Source: Amia ocellicauda (taxonomy: Eukaryota; Chordata; Actinopteri; Amiiformes; Amiidae). Taken from it: a stretch of 64,000 bases of DNA. Below the pieces are notes generated by a model. The model searched no databases. It saw only the letters and a program-made list of their open reading frames with translations, and was not told the DNA's origin. The position numbers were made by a program, and so were the translations under genes. The stretch is from contig NC_089864.1 of the NCBI RefSeq assembly GCF_036373705.1, positions 2,908,501-2,972,500 of the forward strand, in the 5' to 3' direction. Positions 1 through 11,219 of this stretch are shown one piece after another; within the stretch, counting starts at the first letter, position 1; every line of letters begins with the position of its first letter.

Positions 1-719
1 TTATTAATTAGAACATTATTTATTTATTAGAACATTTATTTATTCATTAATGTATTTATTTAGGTCTTATTTTCTCTTGTGTATTTATTTTAATTGTGGC
101 ATTAATAGTCCTATATACTAATGGTGCCTATACATGCAGTAGGTCTGGGTGGTCTGGGTGGTGGCTGGCTGATCTCACAATGGTGAGCCGGATTCCCATG
201 GCGCTTCAGGGCATTTATCTATTGGGATATCCAGTCTTTTAACTTTTCTAATTATTTAAGCCCCTTTTAATAATTTTAATAATTCCAATCCCTCTGAGCG
301 TTTTATGTCCTGATTTTTAAAAATTAATACATTGGTATTTGAATCTCTACTTCCATGTTTTCATTGATTTGTAATCGCAGAGCAGTAAAAGCAGGTGTCT
401 CCAGTGGCGTGCTGGGTAAACCCAATTCCCAGGCCTCAGCTCCGGATGCTTGTTACTGCCGGGGTGGATCACTTTGTGACGGTATCCCGTCAGGCGGTGC
501 GACAGTGTTGCTGCCCAGATACAGGAGCGCAGTTTCGATTTAGCACCCACTGCATGTGCCTTGTCTGTTTGGGTGAGACAATACTTTTTTGTTTGTTTTA
601 CCTTGTCTTATTACACACTGTGTGTTTAAGGGGGTCATGAGTCACATAAAGCGGACAATATTCCACACTTGTCCAATTCCAATTGTCATATTATGCGTTA
701 CTGTTGTCAGCAACTAAAT

Positions 720-767
<48 letters not shown>

Positions 768-2830
768 GCAGAAGCCGTAGTAGTACTAGTAGTATAATAA
801 AACTAATATTTTTAAATATTATTTGTATTATTGTATTTAGGGTCGGTCGAGTTAAATGCGATGTACAGAAAAGCGATCATCTGAGAGATCCGTATTGCAG
901 GAACCTCACAATGAAAGAAACAAACAAACACAATTATAAAATTGACAACAATCTGTAAAATGTAGGAATGACTGCAAATATACATAAACGTGTCGCAACA
1001 GTTCAGCCTGAATGTTTCTCTTTGTCCACCATTTCCTGAGAGACAGTTGTGCTGTGAAGACGACGGAGAGGAGACTTATTATTACACATGTACCGTTATT
1101 AATCATCCGTGTGGCTTATGGGTCTCTGAAGGGATGCTGTTTGGTAACTTTTCTTGAGGATTTAAAACAAATTATTATATTTGAAATGCCTTTTCTTTCT
1201 CCAAGGCGACTTCCGTAAAAAACAGGAATTAGCTACGGTGACGTGTTGTGCAGAGCGTTTATTAATGGCACCGGTAGTACATGCTACATTCCTCCATAAC
1301 GGACTACGCGAGCCCTGGTATTATTATTGAGGAGGGGAGCCTCACCCCACCCTCACTGTTCAACACAGACACAATTTATATGGCCTATACACTTTACACA
1401 CACAGCCAGCACCTGCAGCTGAGTCTCCTAAACCCCTCTCACTTCCCCGGGCAACCAGTTTAAGCCCTGGTACATTGCTGTGCCCTCCTCTCCATACTCT
1501 TCCACCCTGCAAAGGTTTACAAACAAATAATACAAAATAAAAGAATAACGTACACAGGTCGGCAGACGACAACCAAAAAAACTGTCCTACAATGTCCATA
1601 CAGAGCAGTCCCTCCAGGATTAGGGCTACCATGGACTGTGACTCCCGTCCACTCATATGGGCAGCGGCTGACCAGCCCAGCTCCACTAACAGTCCAGGAG
1701 CAGGCAAAGCACCCATTCAGCACAACTCCGCCAGCTCGCCAGGTGCCCCTTTTTCTGTCCATCATGGCATCTGTCAGGGAGATGTCAGGGGTTCTAGCAA
1801 GGTCATCTCTTTAATCTTGCGATGTTATGCCCCCGATGAAGTGTTTGCAGAGGAGTTCTTGCCTCTCCACCTCTAAGATCTCCCAGAAAAGCCATCGTGC
1901 ACACCCTGCAGAACTCTGGTGTTTCATTTCTCACCATCCAGGCTCCAACCAATCACGAGCCTGCACCATTCATTAGCTCAGCATGCACGCTTCAGATAGT
2001 ATAACCTCAATAAGACTGATATACACATTTTTGGTGCCTCATAAAGTCATGAACCCTGGAACATTCTGGGACACAAGAAACATATTTTTACAAATGATTG
2101 TGCAGATTCCTTACAGAACACAACATCTTGTATGTTGTAATACTTCAGTAATTTTCAAATATATCACACTGCTGTGGTTTCAAAGGTGTCTTAGCCGATT
2201 CCACCACATCAACCGTGAGTTTTCCGTGGGGCTGCAGTACCCTACAGGTTAGGAAAGCACATGAAAGCATTGCCCCTCTCCTGGTGTAGAGCCACGATAT
2301 TTTGGTGACTGAACCACAACCATGCACAACCAAGTCACGAAGATGATGTTGATTAAGAGAAAGTACAGGTTAAGCCTATATATTGTAGATCTGCTTTACC
2401 CAAACTATAGAAACACATTTTTTTAATGTGGCATTTTAAAACCACTTGCCCACACAAATTACTGTTTGTAATAAAAACCGCGGATGCCAGCTGGTTCCTG
2501 AAAGAACTTCAAAATGTCTTTTTTTTATTTTATTGAAGATTTTGAATTTTGAATAAACATTAATATTTAAATGTTCTGTAAAAAAAAAAAAACTAGAAAA
2601 ATTCAGTAGATTTTGTGGTGTGAAATTTGTATTTTTTTTTCAATGTTTTCACTTCTATAGAAGTAACAAGAAACAGGACTGATTGATGTGTGAGAACTCT
2701 GAGAAATCAAAGGCTGGGGAGAATGATGCCGATAGGCTGCAAATGGGACACTACTAAACATGCAATTCCTCTACTTATTATTTGGCTATATATGAAATAA
2801 TAATAATAATAATCATCATCATCATCACCA

Positions 2831-2861
<31 letters not shown>

Positions 2862-2980
2862 GCGAGGAGTAGGCCCTATGTGTTTTGTACTGTATTGAAA
2901 TTGTGTGCTTGTGAAAGAACATCATGCACATCACATGTACCCCCAATTCTCAACCATTATTCTGATTAACTCCCCATAAT
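1..2980. other. Intergenic, no gene recognised
   Basis: No coding exon that I can support is visible on either strand. The stretch is AT-rich. It holds an ATT microsatellite at about 722-767, a TTA/ATC-rich microsatellite at about 2799-2860 and short A/T homopolymers near 2520-2640. The ORFs present are short and show no familiar domain. Confidence 0.5.
722..767. repeat. (ATT)n microsatellite
   Basis: About 15 uninterrupted copies of the trinucleotide ATT, visible directly. It encodes only polyisoleucine in one frame, so the ORF over it is not meaningful. Confidence 0.95.
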
Positions 2981-3007
2981 CTTTCTCTCTGCAGATCTGT
3001 CTCTATA

Positions 3008-4830
3008 ATGGTCAGATGGAATCTCATGTCTGGAATTGTCTTGGCAGGTAGGGGCCCACATTAAAACAGAAAAAAACATTTTAAGATTGTTTCTTTATTT
3101 ACAATAATACATGACATGCATAATGGTGAGTTAAGGAGGTGTATTTAAGAGTAATTCTGTCTTTGTGTTTTGTGGTTATGAAGTGGGCTGCCCAGTTGCA
3201 TTGTCTGCTCTTTAAACCTCTTTCTTTGTCCCTCCAGTGTGTCTCCCAGTCCCCTCCACTCCTGTCTCTGTATCGGTCTCAGTGGGGGACTCTGTCACTC
3301 TGCCCTGTAATGGATCAGCCTACAGATGGACTCCTGAGGACCAGATCTATGTTAAATGGCAGACAAATAGCCGGCGAGTCTTTGAGTTCAGTTATGGGCA
3401 GTTGTACCCCGGCGCCGGGTTTGAAAACAGAACCGAGATTCCCCTGGAGAGGATCAGACAGGGGGACTTCTCTCTGAGCCTCCAGCACACCTCCTTCTCT
3501 GACCAGGAACGCTTTGCGTGTTACTGTGAGCGCAAAGGCACAGCCTTCCAGTTTCTGGGGCATGTGGACCTCAGTGTCACTGGTACATCTCTTCTTGTTC
3601 TTTATTTATTTCTCTTTATTATTAATTATTTCTCAGCAGATGCCTGTACCCAGAGCGATGTGCAGTTCTCACAAAACATACATTACAGCCAGAAAATAAA
3701 AGAACAATAAGGGCCAGAATAAATACCATACCCAATACATGTTCCTAATAAAAGTAGACTAAACTAAAATTCAAAGCAAAGCAGGACTCCAACCCTGCGG
3801 GCGCCAGCACCTCTCTCCCAGTGTGTGCTGTAGAGGGCGGCACTGTGACCCCTGACCCTGCCTACGGGCCCCGAGTCTCAGGGCAGGAGCAGGAGGTCAC
3901 ACTGCACTGATCTTCACTGTCCAGCGCTGGGATTAAATCAAAACTTTGACTACTAGAAAACTACAAATCTGTCCCTCATTTATTATCATCAATAATTTAT
4001 TCTCAATATTATTCATTATTTTTCCCCCACTTATAAACATGACTGCTGTCACATTGGGGGAGTAGTTGAGTATTTAATGATATCATATTAGTTCATTCGG
4101 CTCTTGCACAGTCAGTTGGGGGTTCAGTCCCGGACCAGGAGTAATGTGTAGAGTGTGTCTATGCATGTGTGTTTGTGTGTCAGAGTTTATCTGTGTGTGA
4201 GAACCCCTGCTGATCCTGACACTGTCCTGTGTCTCTGTCCCTCTCAGCTCACAGTGACTCCCTCTCCCTGTGGTCTGGAACCGCCCTCTCCCTCCCCCTG
4301 TTCACTGCAGAGCCAGTGGAGGTGCTGTTTGCTGCTGCAGGAGAGGGAGCCTCTGTCTCAGTGTGCGCTGTGGAGAGCGACGCAGCGAGCCGCCCTGGCC
4401 CCGGGTACGAGCACAGAGTGTCAGTGCAGAGCGGCTCTCTGACCCTGCGCTCACTCACAGCAGCTGACCAGGGAAACTACACAGTGAGGGACTCAAGGAC
4501 CAACCGCACCATCAGCACCGTGTCTGTCAATGTTAATGTTACTGTGGGAGGTGAGGCTGTGGGACCACCATTCATTATGTCCCCTGCTGTTAAATGACCT
4601 TAATCAAGCTGTCCCCGTAGATCCTAAACTCTGTCTCTTTTTCTTAACCTGTTCCAGAGAGTGGCCTTGCAGGATGGGCCATCGCTCTGATAGTGATCCT
4701 CACCCTGGTCCTCATAGCCATCACTACACTGCTGTGGAAAATGAAGACTAAATGTTCATCTCTTTGTGAGCAAGGTGACAGGGTTACACAGGGACCTGGG
4801 GAAATGGAAAGCCTTCACTGTGAGGATTAA
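3008..4830 (+). CDS. IgSF receptor: V-type domain, Ig-like domain, membrane segment, short tail
   Basis: Spliced model: exons 3008-3047, 3238-3582, 4248-4550 and 4658-4830, all joined in phase 1 with GT-AG borders, giving 286 residues. Exon 1 is a signal peptide (MVRWNLMSGIVLA) and follows a likely 5'UTR splice acceptor at about 2994. Exon 2 is a V-type Ig domain with Cys37 in DSVTLPC, Trp54 in YVKW and the second cysteine in RFACYC (residues 105-110, with an extra Cys). Exon 3 is a second Ig-like domain (residues 129-229) in which the usual cysteine sites read LSLPL and GNYTV, so the core disulfide is missing; it has several possible N-glycosylation sites. Exon 4 gives a membrane helix at about 235-256 and a tail of about 30 residues with no ITIM. 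It is probably a cell-surface receptor or adhesion protein; the ligand is unknown. It is related to the minus-strand gene at 19.4-22.4 kb. The tail could be longer if an unseen splice is used. Confidence 0.72.
3600..3672 (-). repeat. Degenerate SINE tail fragment
   Basis: In the intron after the V exon, the stretch around 3634-3670 resembles the reverse complement of the fish SINE 3' tail seen better at 18.13 and 45.88 kb (GCAGATGCCTGTACCCAGAG...). It is very diverged and only the tail is recognisable. Confidence 0.3.
3809..3912 (+). pseudogene. Relic of a third Ig-like exon inside the intron
   Basis: Translated on the plus strand, 3820-3910 reads VCAVEGGTVTPDPAYGPRV and then a stop. This lines up with VCAVESDAASRPGPGYEHRV of the downstream Ig-like exon and VCAVERGIVSRPGPGYEHRV of the 20-kb gene. 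Only the middle of the domain survives and no splice sites are convincing. It suggests that this gene once had two Ig-like domains of this type, as the 19.4-22.4 kb gene still does. Confidence 0.6.
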
Positions 4831-5189
4831 TAGTGTGAGAGTAAATACAGTCCATGTTATGCACAGCTCACTGGCTGACTGTGTGACACTGATGGCATCC
4901 CAGTCTGTGACACCCGCTGGCTGGGGGCTGCTGGGAGCCCACTGGCCCATCTGCTCTGCTTCATCATTGCCTTCCTGCTCTGCTGACTCACTCACACTAA
5001 TCGCATAACACTGCAGACCCACTAAATGACTCCGTAACTCTGGGGGGCTTTTATGGTCAAGAATCATGTCACTAACAGATGGTTGGTGTAACTGTGTGTG
5101 TATACGTAGCTATGAGGTCTAGATGTTTTCATTCACTATATTTCAGTGTGTGTGCGCGTCAAGTATGCTTTATCTGAAACTAACATTAT

Positions 5190-6050
5190 ACCAATCCGCC
5201 ATTACATTATGAGCACTGACAGGTGAAATGAATAACACTGATAATCTCGTTATCATGGCACCTGTCAGTGGGTGGGATATATTAGGCAGCAAGTGAACAT
5301 TTTGTCCTCAAAGTTGATGTGTTAGAAGCAGGAAAAATGGGCAGCATAAGGATCTGAGCGACTTTGACAAGGGCCACATTGTGATGGCTAGACGACTGGG
5401 TCAGAGCATCTCCAAAACTGCAGCTCTTGTGGGCTGTTCCCAGTCTGCAGTGGTCAGTAACTATCAAAGGTGGTCCAAGGAAGGAAAAGCGGTGAACCGG
5501 CGACAGGGTCATGGGCGGCCAAGGCTCACTGATGCACGTGGGGAGTGAAGGCTGGCCCGTGTGGTCCGATCCAACAGATGAGCTACTGTAGCTCAAATTG
5601 CTGAAAAAGTGAATGCTGGTTCTGATAGAAAGGTGTCAGAACACACAGTGCATCGCAGTTTGTTGTGTATGGGACTGTGTAGCCGCAGACCAGTCTGGGT
5701 GCCCATGCTGACCCCTGTCCATAATGGGCACGTGAGCATCAGAACTGGACCATGGAGCAATGGAAGAAGGTGGCCTGGTCTGATGAATCACGAGTTCAAG
5801 GTGTTGACTTGGCCTCCAAATTCCCCAGATCTCAATCCAATCGAGCATTTGTGGGATGTGCTGGACAAACAGTCCGATCCATGGAGGCCCCACCTCGCAA
5901 CTTACAGGACTTAAAGGATCTGCTGCTAACGACTTGGTGCCAGATACCACAGCACACCTTCATGCCTTGACGGGTCAGGGCTGTTTTGGTGGCAAAAGGG
6001 GGACCTACACAATATTAGGCAGGTGGTCATGATGTTATGGCTGATCGGTG
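5190..6050 (+). mobile_element. Degenerate Tc1-like transposon, internally deleted
   Basis: The ends are imperfect inverted repeats (about 5191 CCAATCCGCCATTACATTAT against CATGATGTTATGGCTGATCGG near 6027-6048), followed by TATATA. Fragments of a Tc1 transposase can be read on the plus strand: a helix-turn-helix region (about 5338-5560), WSDES (about 5780) and [12 protein letters not shown] (about 5825-5860). The stretch between the first and third catalytic motifs is deleted, so the QDN segment is gone, and there are frameshifts and stops. It cannot encode a transposase. A shorter piece of the same family lies at 40.13-40.39 kb. Confidence 0.8.
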
Positions 6051-7114
6051 TATATATATGCTCTGTTACACTCACCATCATCTTGTTTAAACCTTTAGGA
6101 GCTGATCTGCAATCATTAAGAATTTCAACCTTAAGTTAATAACTTGTTTAGGTTTTTATTAAGCATTAATGATGATGAAGGTTGCATTCATCTGTAAGTC
6201 TTTGGGTCCACCTAGTGGCTATTTGAAGTACAGTACTAAACATTATTCTGTTTAATTAGTTGTTACAGGACATTAACTTGACATTATTGTAATAATGAAT
6301 TCCACAAACAGTGCGATATGAAAGAACAAGATACTGAACAACACACTAAAACTTGCAACTCACTAAGATACAAATACAAGTCTGCTTTAATAAATTAGAA
6401 AATCAATATTAGTTTCAACAGCAGGTGGCAGTGTCTCAATGTTAACTGCACTCTCTTTTCAGGGCCTGGTGGGGGGGGGGGGATTTCACAAAACCACTGA
6501 AATAAAAGCCTCTTACTAAGTATTCTGGCTGACAGACAGCCCCGAGTCATGTCACGTGCACTGCATGTGTGAGAGACCGTGCTGCACTGAGAGAGTGAGA
6601 TTTGTTACCAGCACTGGCACTGAGAAATACATCTCCAGCTGGGAATCTCCATGGTGGTGTTTCTTCTTTTAGATTTACAAATGTTATACAGTGACAGGAT
6701 CAGGACCTCTCCAGGACCAGGGCTGGAGCCCTCTGCTCTACTGTACTATGTAAAATAGTTTAGTGAAAAGAGGTGCCCCTAACTGAGCTTCATGTACTTT
6801 CATTTGTCCCCCCCATCCCCATGTCTTCAGTGAAATGTTCACTGCAGCGCACGTTTTTGACAGGAGAAAACCACAGACTGCATGACAAACTGCACAACCC
6901 TTAAAACAGGCATCCTTCCCTGCAGAGCTAATTCAGTGGCTATCTGACAGTACCTCGTGGATCTCCAGCCCTGGCCATACAGAGAGGCTTTTGTAGCTCA
7001 CCACTTTCAATAAAGGATTGATTACGCCTGAAAGCATTGGGAAATCCAAACGTCATTCAGAGAAACAGGTGGGCGTTTTGGCAGTCAGTCCGAAGATCAA
7101 ACACCTGAATGCCC
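6051..7114. other. 3' flank of the V-J receptor gene; duplicated at 13.96-14.53 kb
   Basis: No coding exon is seen. From about 6535 to 7080 the sequence closely resembles 13965-14490 in the same order (for example the block 'GAGAGACCGTGCTGCACTGA'). It is therefore part of the tandem duplication that produced the decayed receptor copy, and probably 3'UTR or flank of the gene ending at 7115. It includes a G homopolymer at 6471-6481. Confidence 0.55.
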
Positions 7115-8232
7115 TTACGGTGTGGTACCGTGATTAATTTCAGAGTAAGTACACGTGTGTTTGTTCAGCACTTCCGGTCTCTTGCGTTTGGAATCTTTGC
7201 GGATGTCTAAAGTGGCGTAATTCAGGCCTCCATCTTCCTCCTGTTGGGAAAAATAGTAATAATAATAAAATAATGACTGCAATGTTATTACCGCTACACT
7301 TTTGGTGGTTACCAATGTGATTTTTTAACTAGTTTAACATTTTATTTTGCTTTTATATTTGATGTAATTACTTCTATATGCCTTCCAAGACAAAAACGAC
7401 ACCATATCCACACCCCAGGCAACGAAGCACCGGCTTCCAGGGGTGGATTTGCGGTCACAGTCTTCTACAGACCCCAGATCTCTCCACACTCTTGAACTCT
7501 TGGAGTTAACACCATTAACCGTTGGGCTGTTTAAGAGGAGGAGATCTTAGTTTTGGGATTTGTTTGAATCAGTTTGGCAACAAAAATACCTGCACTCCTC
7601 TTTCGCCTCTCCCGCTCTGCTGGCCTCTCTTTTCTGCGTCTCCTGAGTCTCTGGACCCTGTTTGTATTGCTGAGAAAGGGAGCAAATAAACGGATCATCA
7701 GGCAGGGGTAGAAAACCGACGTAATAAGCCCTACATGTTTTATTTTTTTATTTTTGTATCTAATTTTAATAGAGATTGTACCATATGTAAACAGTTTAAT
7801 AAAATAATATTGCAATAAGGGCCAACAGGCAGACTTGAATTTAAGAATAGGATATGAAATTATTAGTATTAAAGACACGACAAACTGTCATTGAAGAGAA
7901 TTGCCTTTGAGATTTTATACAAAACAACATCATAATAAATGTGCAGAACATCAACAATAAATGGTGCATTTTTCACACACCGGCGCTTACATAGTACGTG
8001 TGTGTGTAACAGCTCTCAGACGTGTTTAAAAAGCCTCGCTTGCCTGCTCTGCGAACGAGGCCGTAGACGCAGGAGGAGGCGAGCAGCGCGGAGAGCACAG
8101 CCGAGACGGGGGTCACCCAGAGCGGCAGGAGGCAGCGCGGAGGGGCGGGAGAGGGAGCAGCAGGAGACGGAGTCATGTTCGTCCTGGGAGTCGGGGAACT
8201 GGCGTTACTGTTTCCTAATAATACAAATATTA

Positions 8233-8273
<41 letters not shown>

Positions 8274-9692
8274 CTTTAAATACTTATTAAATTATTATAT
8301 AGTATAGATGTATGTACGAGTATTATTAGTAGCTACATTCTACACGCGTGACTGAGGGCAATGCATTCCTCTACATTTTAAGATGGACGCTGTGCTGGAA
8401 TAGGAATGAAAGTCACCAATATCCTACCAAAAACCAAACCGTCAGAATTAGTAGTTTTTGTAGATGTTCAAAACATCAGTGCGCCTGCCTGGAAAGGTAT
8501 TTGCTCAATGACGTTACGTTTTACTTGGAAATGTATTATTTTATCAAATATTATATATATATATCAACAATATTTTACTACCTCTTCTCTTCTGGTGAAA
8601 AAATGCATTACTGTTTGCCAAATTTATTTATTCATTAAGTGTTTATTTTCTTCTCACATTGTACAACACAAGTGTGGATGTTTTCAAACTCGCATTAGGC
8701 CTTTATGATGTCCTCACCCTCATAGACGAGTCTGGTTCCAGAGCCAATCCTGGTAGTAGCTCCCTCTTTGTCGGCGCAGTAGTACAGCGCCAGGTCCGGC
8801 TCGGTGATGTTGTCGATCCTCAGGCTGATGGAGTGACTGGATGGGTCCCACACAGCGGAGAGGCGAGGATTCAAACCCCCGGTGATGGTTAAACCGCTGG
8901 GGCCAGATATCATACTGGCGGACTTTCCGAGAGAGAGAGTCTCGCTCCTCTGTAAAAACCAAAGTGTTTCTAGGCGGTGTCTGACATCGCAGGGCAGGGT
9001 GACGGAGTCCCCGGGTCTGACTGCTCTCTCCACGGCCGCCGCAGCGACACTCCCCGGGACAGCGGAACCCACTGCAGCAACGCGGGGAAAGAGGGAGAGA
9101 TAATAATAATACGATGTTACAATAGCAAACGAGCAGGCGGAGAAGAGTGCACAAACTAAACCTAAAAACTGAAACGTAACGCTTGGTCAATAGAAATCTC
9201 ATGGTATCAGTAACTTCGTGTTTGTGATTCGTTTATATAATCATCTCAGTAGTAATACATGTTATTTCCCGGTGTTATGAAATAGTAATATATGTAAATA
9301 ATAAACTGTTTCCAGCAAAAAGAAAAACGCCTATTAATTTTCTTTTGAGAGAGTTGTTTTACGCAGGCATCAATCAAGTTTGTTCAATCTATTTCTTGCC
9401 TTGAAGAGGGGAAAGAGGGAGAGTATCAAACATGAGCACATTATAATAGCAAAGGAGCAGAGAAAACTAAAGTAAACCTAACAAATAACACGTAACGCTT
9501 GGTCCAGAATATTCATAGACATCTCACAGCCTTACTTCGTGTTCGTGTGACATATTATTAAAGAGAAAACAATCGGGTTTGATCTGGACTGCGGAACATA
9601 TATTAAACATTTATATTAATACTAGTTGCAATAGGAATACGTTATATTTTCCTACTGTGTTCTGGTATGAAGTAGGCTATTCATGTAAGCCA

Positions 9693-9744
<52 letters not shown>

Positions 9745-9977
9745 TAATACAAAAAAAAATCCCGCAAATAGAATCAATTTTAATAATCCATAATTCATAA
9801 ATCAACAGTTTGTTCAATAAATATATATTTTTCAATGTTTCAGCCTGAAACCCTAATTCCTACATATGCCGCGCGTCACTTTATAAATATTTCTTAATTT
9901 GATTTTTTTCCTTTATAACACAGTTTTCGAATACGAATCTGTGTACTTATTTTAATAAAGCAACCGTCAGAATGTTG

Positions 9978-10030
<53 letters not shown>

Positions 10031-11117
10031 CACATACATGCACACGTATTACTAATTCATGATACATACATGTTGTAACAAAACAAAAACTCAGTTTATA
10101 CCTTGTCAAATTTCGCTACGCGCCTCAATTTCGTTTATGCGATATAGTTAACATTAGTTTTTGTTTCAACAACCTCTTTATTATGTTAGTTATTAGTAAG
10201 TAGTAATTTTCTGTATTCCTCAGGGATATATGCGCTGATGTCAGCGATTTATATTTTTGTCTGGAAAAAGACGAAATTCATAACAATACATTATAACATG
10301 TATATAATAATTAGCCTACATTGTGTAAGTACATTTTAGTAGAAACACAAGTCAAATAATAAGTACAATTATGCATGTGTACACATAACAAAAACATTAC
10401 ATTCTGTACAAAGCCAGAGAACATAAGTGTAGTGCATTAAACAAACTGTTCATTGAACATATCTTAATTTGACTGCCCTTATGATAAATAAAAAGCACAA
10501 GATGTGATTTAAAAATGCTCCCAAAAGCGTATTTTAAGAAAGTGTAATGTAATGCTTCTATTTCGCTTCGGAGATAACTGCACGTTGTTGTGTGGGTGTG
10601 TAATAATACATCAACACTGAATTATAAAAACAAATATATGACGGTTTCGTGGAACCAGTCGAAAAGAACAGACTGCAGTACATTTTAACAGTTCGTTTCA
10701 CAAACCTCGACTGGACATCCAGTGCTATTGCTAATCCTAGCCTATGAAAAGCGTTGAAAAAGAATGAAAAAGAAACCATATTCTACGGATTTTAAAGGAC
10801 TGAAACTATTGAGAGGCAAAAACAAGACACTAAAATCACCATTAGATTGAAGGTGTAGCCAATACATTTGAAATTGCCTTGCTTGTTGTCAGCATTATCG
10901 AGCTGTTCTACAGATGCAACTTGATAGATCCTACCTGGCAATTTTAACTTATGCACAAACTAGGCTCACACTATCGGGCCACAACCCTCATCTTGATAAG
11001 TTAAAAACAAACAAACAAATCGCAATAACCCTCCTGTTGTGCGATTCATCCCCGGGGAAAGAGCGTGTACTCACAGGTGAGCAGGAGCAGACACCCGGCG
11101 CAGATTAGCGGCTCCAT
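7115..11117 (-). CDS. NITR-like inhibitory receptor: single V-J domain, membrane segment, ITIM tail
   Basis: Spliced model on the minus strand: exons 11117-11075, 9071-8718, 8214-8044, 7669-7590 and 7240-7115. They total 774 nt, giving 257 residues with no stop. Exon 1 is a signal peptide (MEPLICAGCLLLLT). Exon 2 is a complete V domain with Cys42 (SVTLPC), Trp52, LALYYC (Cys113) and, in the same exon, a J-like strand IGSGTRLVYE (residues 123-132, GxGTxL pattern). Exon 3 is a short stalk with NAS and NMT glycosylation sites and a membrane helix (about 161-186). Exon 4 is a polar tail. Exon 5 carries LNYATL (Tyr224), an ITIM-type L-x-Y-x-x-L site, and CTYSEI (Tyr248). Intron 3 uses a GC-AG donor (AG|GCAAGC); with the alternative GT donor the frame fails at exon 5. 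A germline V-J exon with an ITIM tail is the novel immune-type receptor design. It would act as an inhibitory receptor at the surface of immune cells. NITR identity is inferred; ligand and expression are unknown. Confidence 0.78.
8233..8272. repeat. (TAA)n microsatellite in receptor intron 2
   Basis: Uninterrupted TAA/AAT repeat just upstream of the membrane exon on the minus strand. It lies within about 20-60 bp of the splice acceptor at 8215. Confidence 0.9.
9083..9690. repeat. Tandem duplication within receptor intron 1
   Basis: About 9083-9310 and 9403-9690 share ordered blocks: GGGGAAAGAGGGAGAG, the ACGTAACGCTTGGTC block (9173 and 9490), the ACTTCGTGTT.GTG block (9210 and 9534) and a GGTATGAAATAG-like block. 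The repeat unit is about 320 bp and diverged. It is noncoding. Confidence 0.7.
9693..9739. repeat. (AT)n microsatellite
   Basis: Alternating AT tract in intron 1 of the V-J receptor. A second one lies at 9979-10024. Confidence 0.95.
9979..10024. repeat. (TA)n microsatellite
   Basis: Alternating TA tract in intron 1 of the V-J receptor, followed by a short CA-rich run (10025-10045). Confidence 0.95.
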
Positions 11118-11190
11118 CTCGGCGCTGTTCGCGCTGAAGACTGACAGGTCCGGGGGTCGAAGCTCCGCCTTACCTCGGGCGGACAGCGCT

Positions 11191-11200
11191 GTCATTGGTC
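11191..11200 (-). promoter_or_regulatory. CCAAT box upstream of the V-J receptor
   Basis: The minus strand reads GACCAATGAC about 77 bp upstream of the ATG at 11117. The same CCAAT context with the following sequence is kept upstream of the decayed duplicate (17920-17930). This supports a promoter position, although no TATA box is seen. The flank is GC-rich. Confidence 0.5.
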
Positions 11201-11219
11201 GGAATAGGAGGCAACCTGT

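Noticed and set aside
683..958. 91-residue ORF with a long Ile run
   Set aside because: It is created by the ATT microsatellite. No domain and no splice context.
4083..4142. tRNA-like B box (GGTTCAGTCCC) before the second Ig-like exon
   Set aside because: No A box or cloverleaf could be folded around it. At most a SINE relic.
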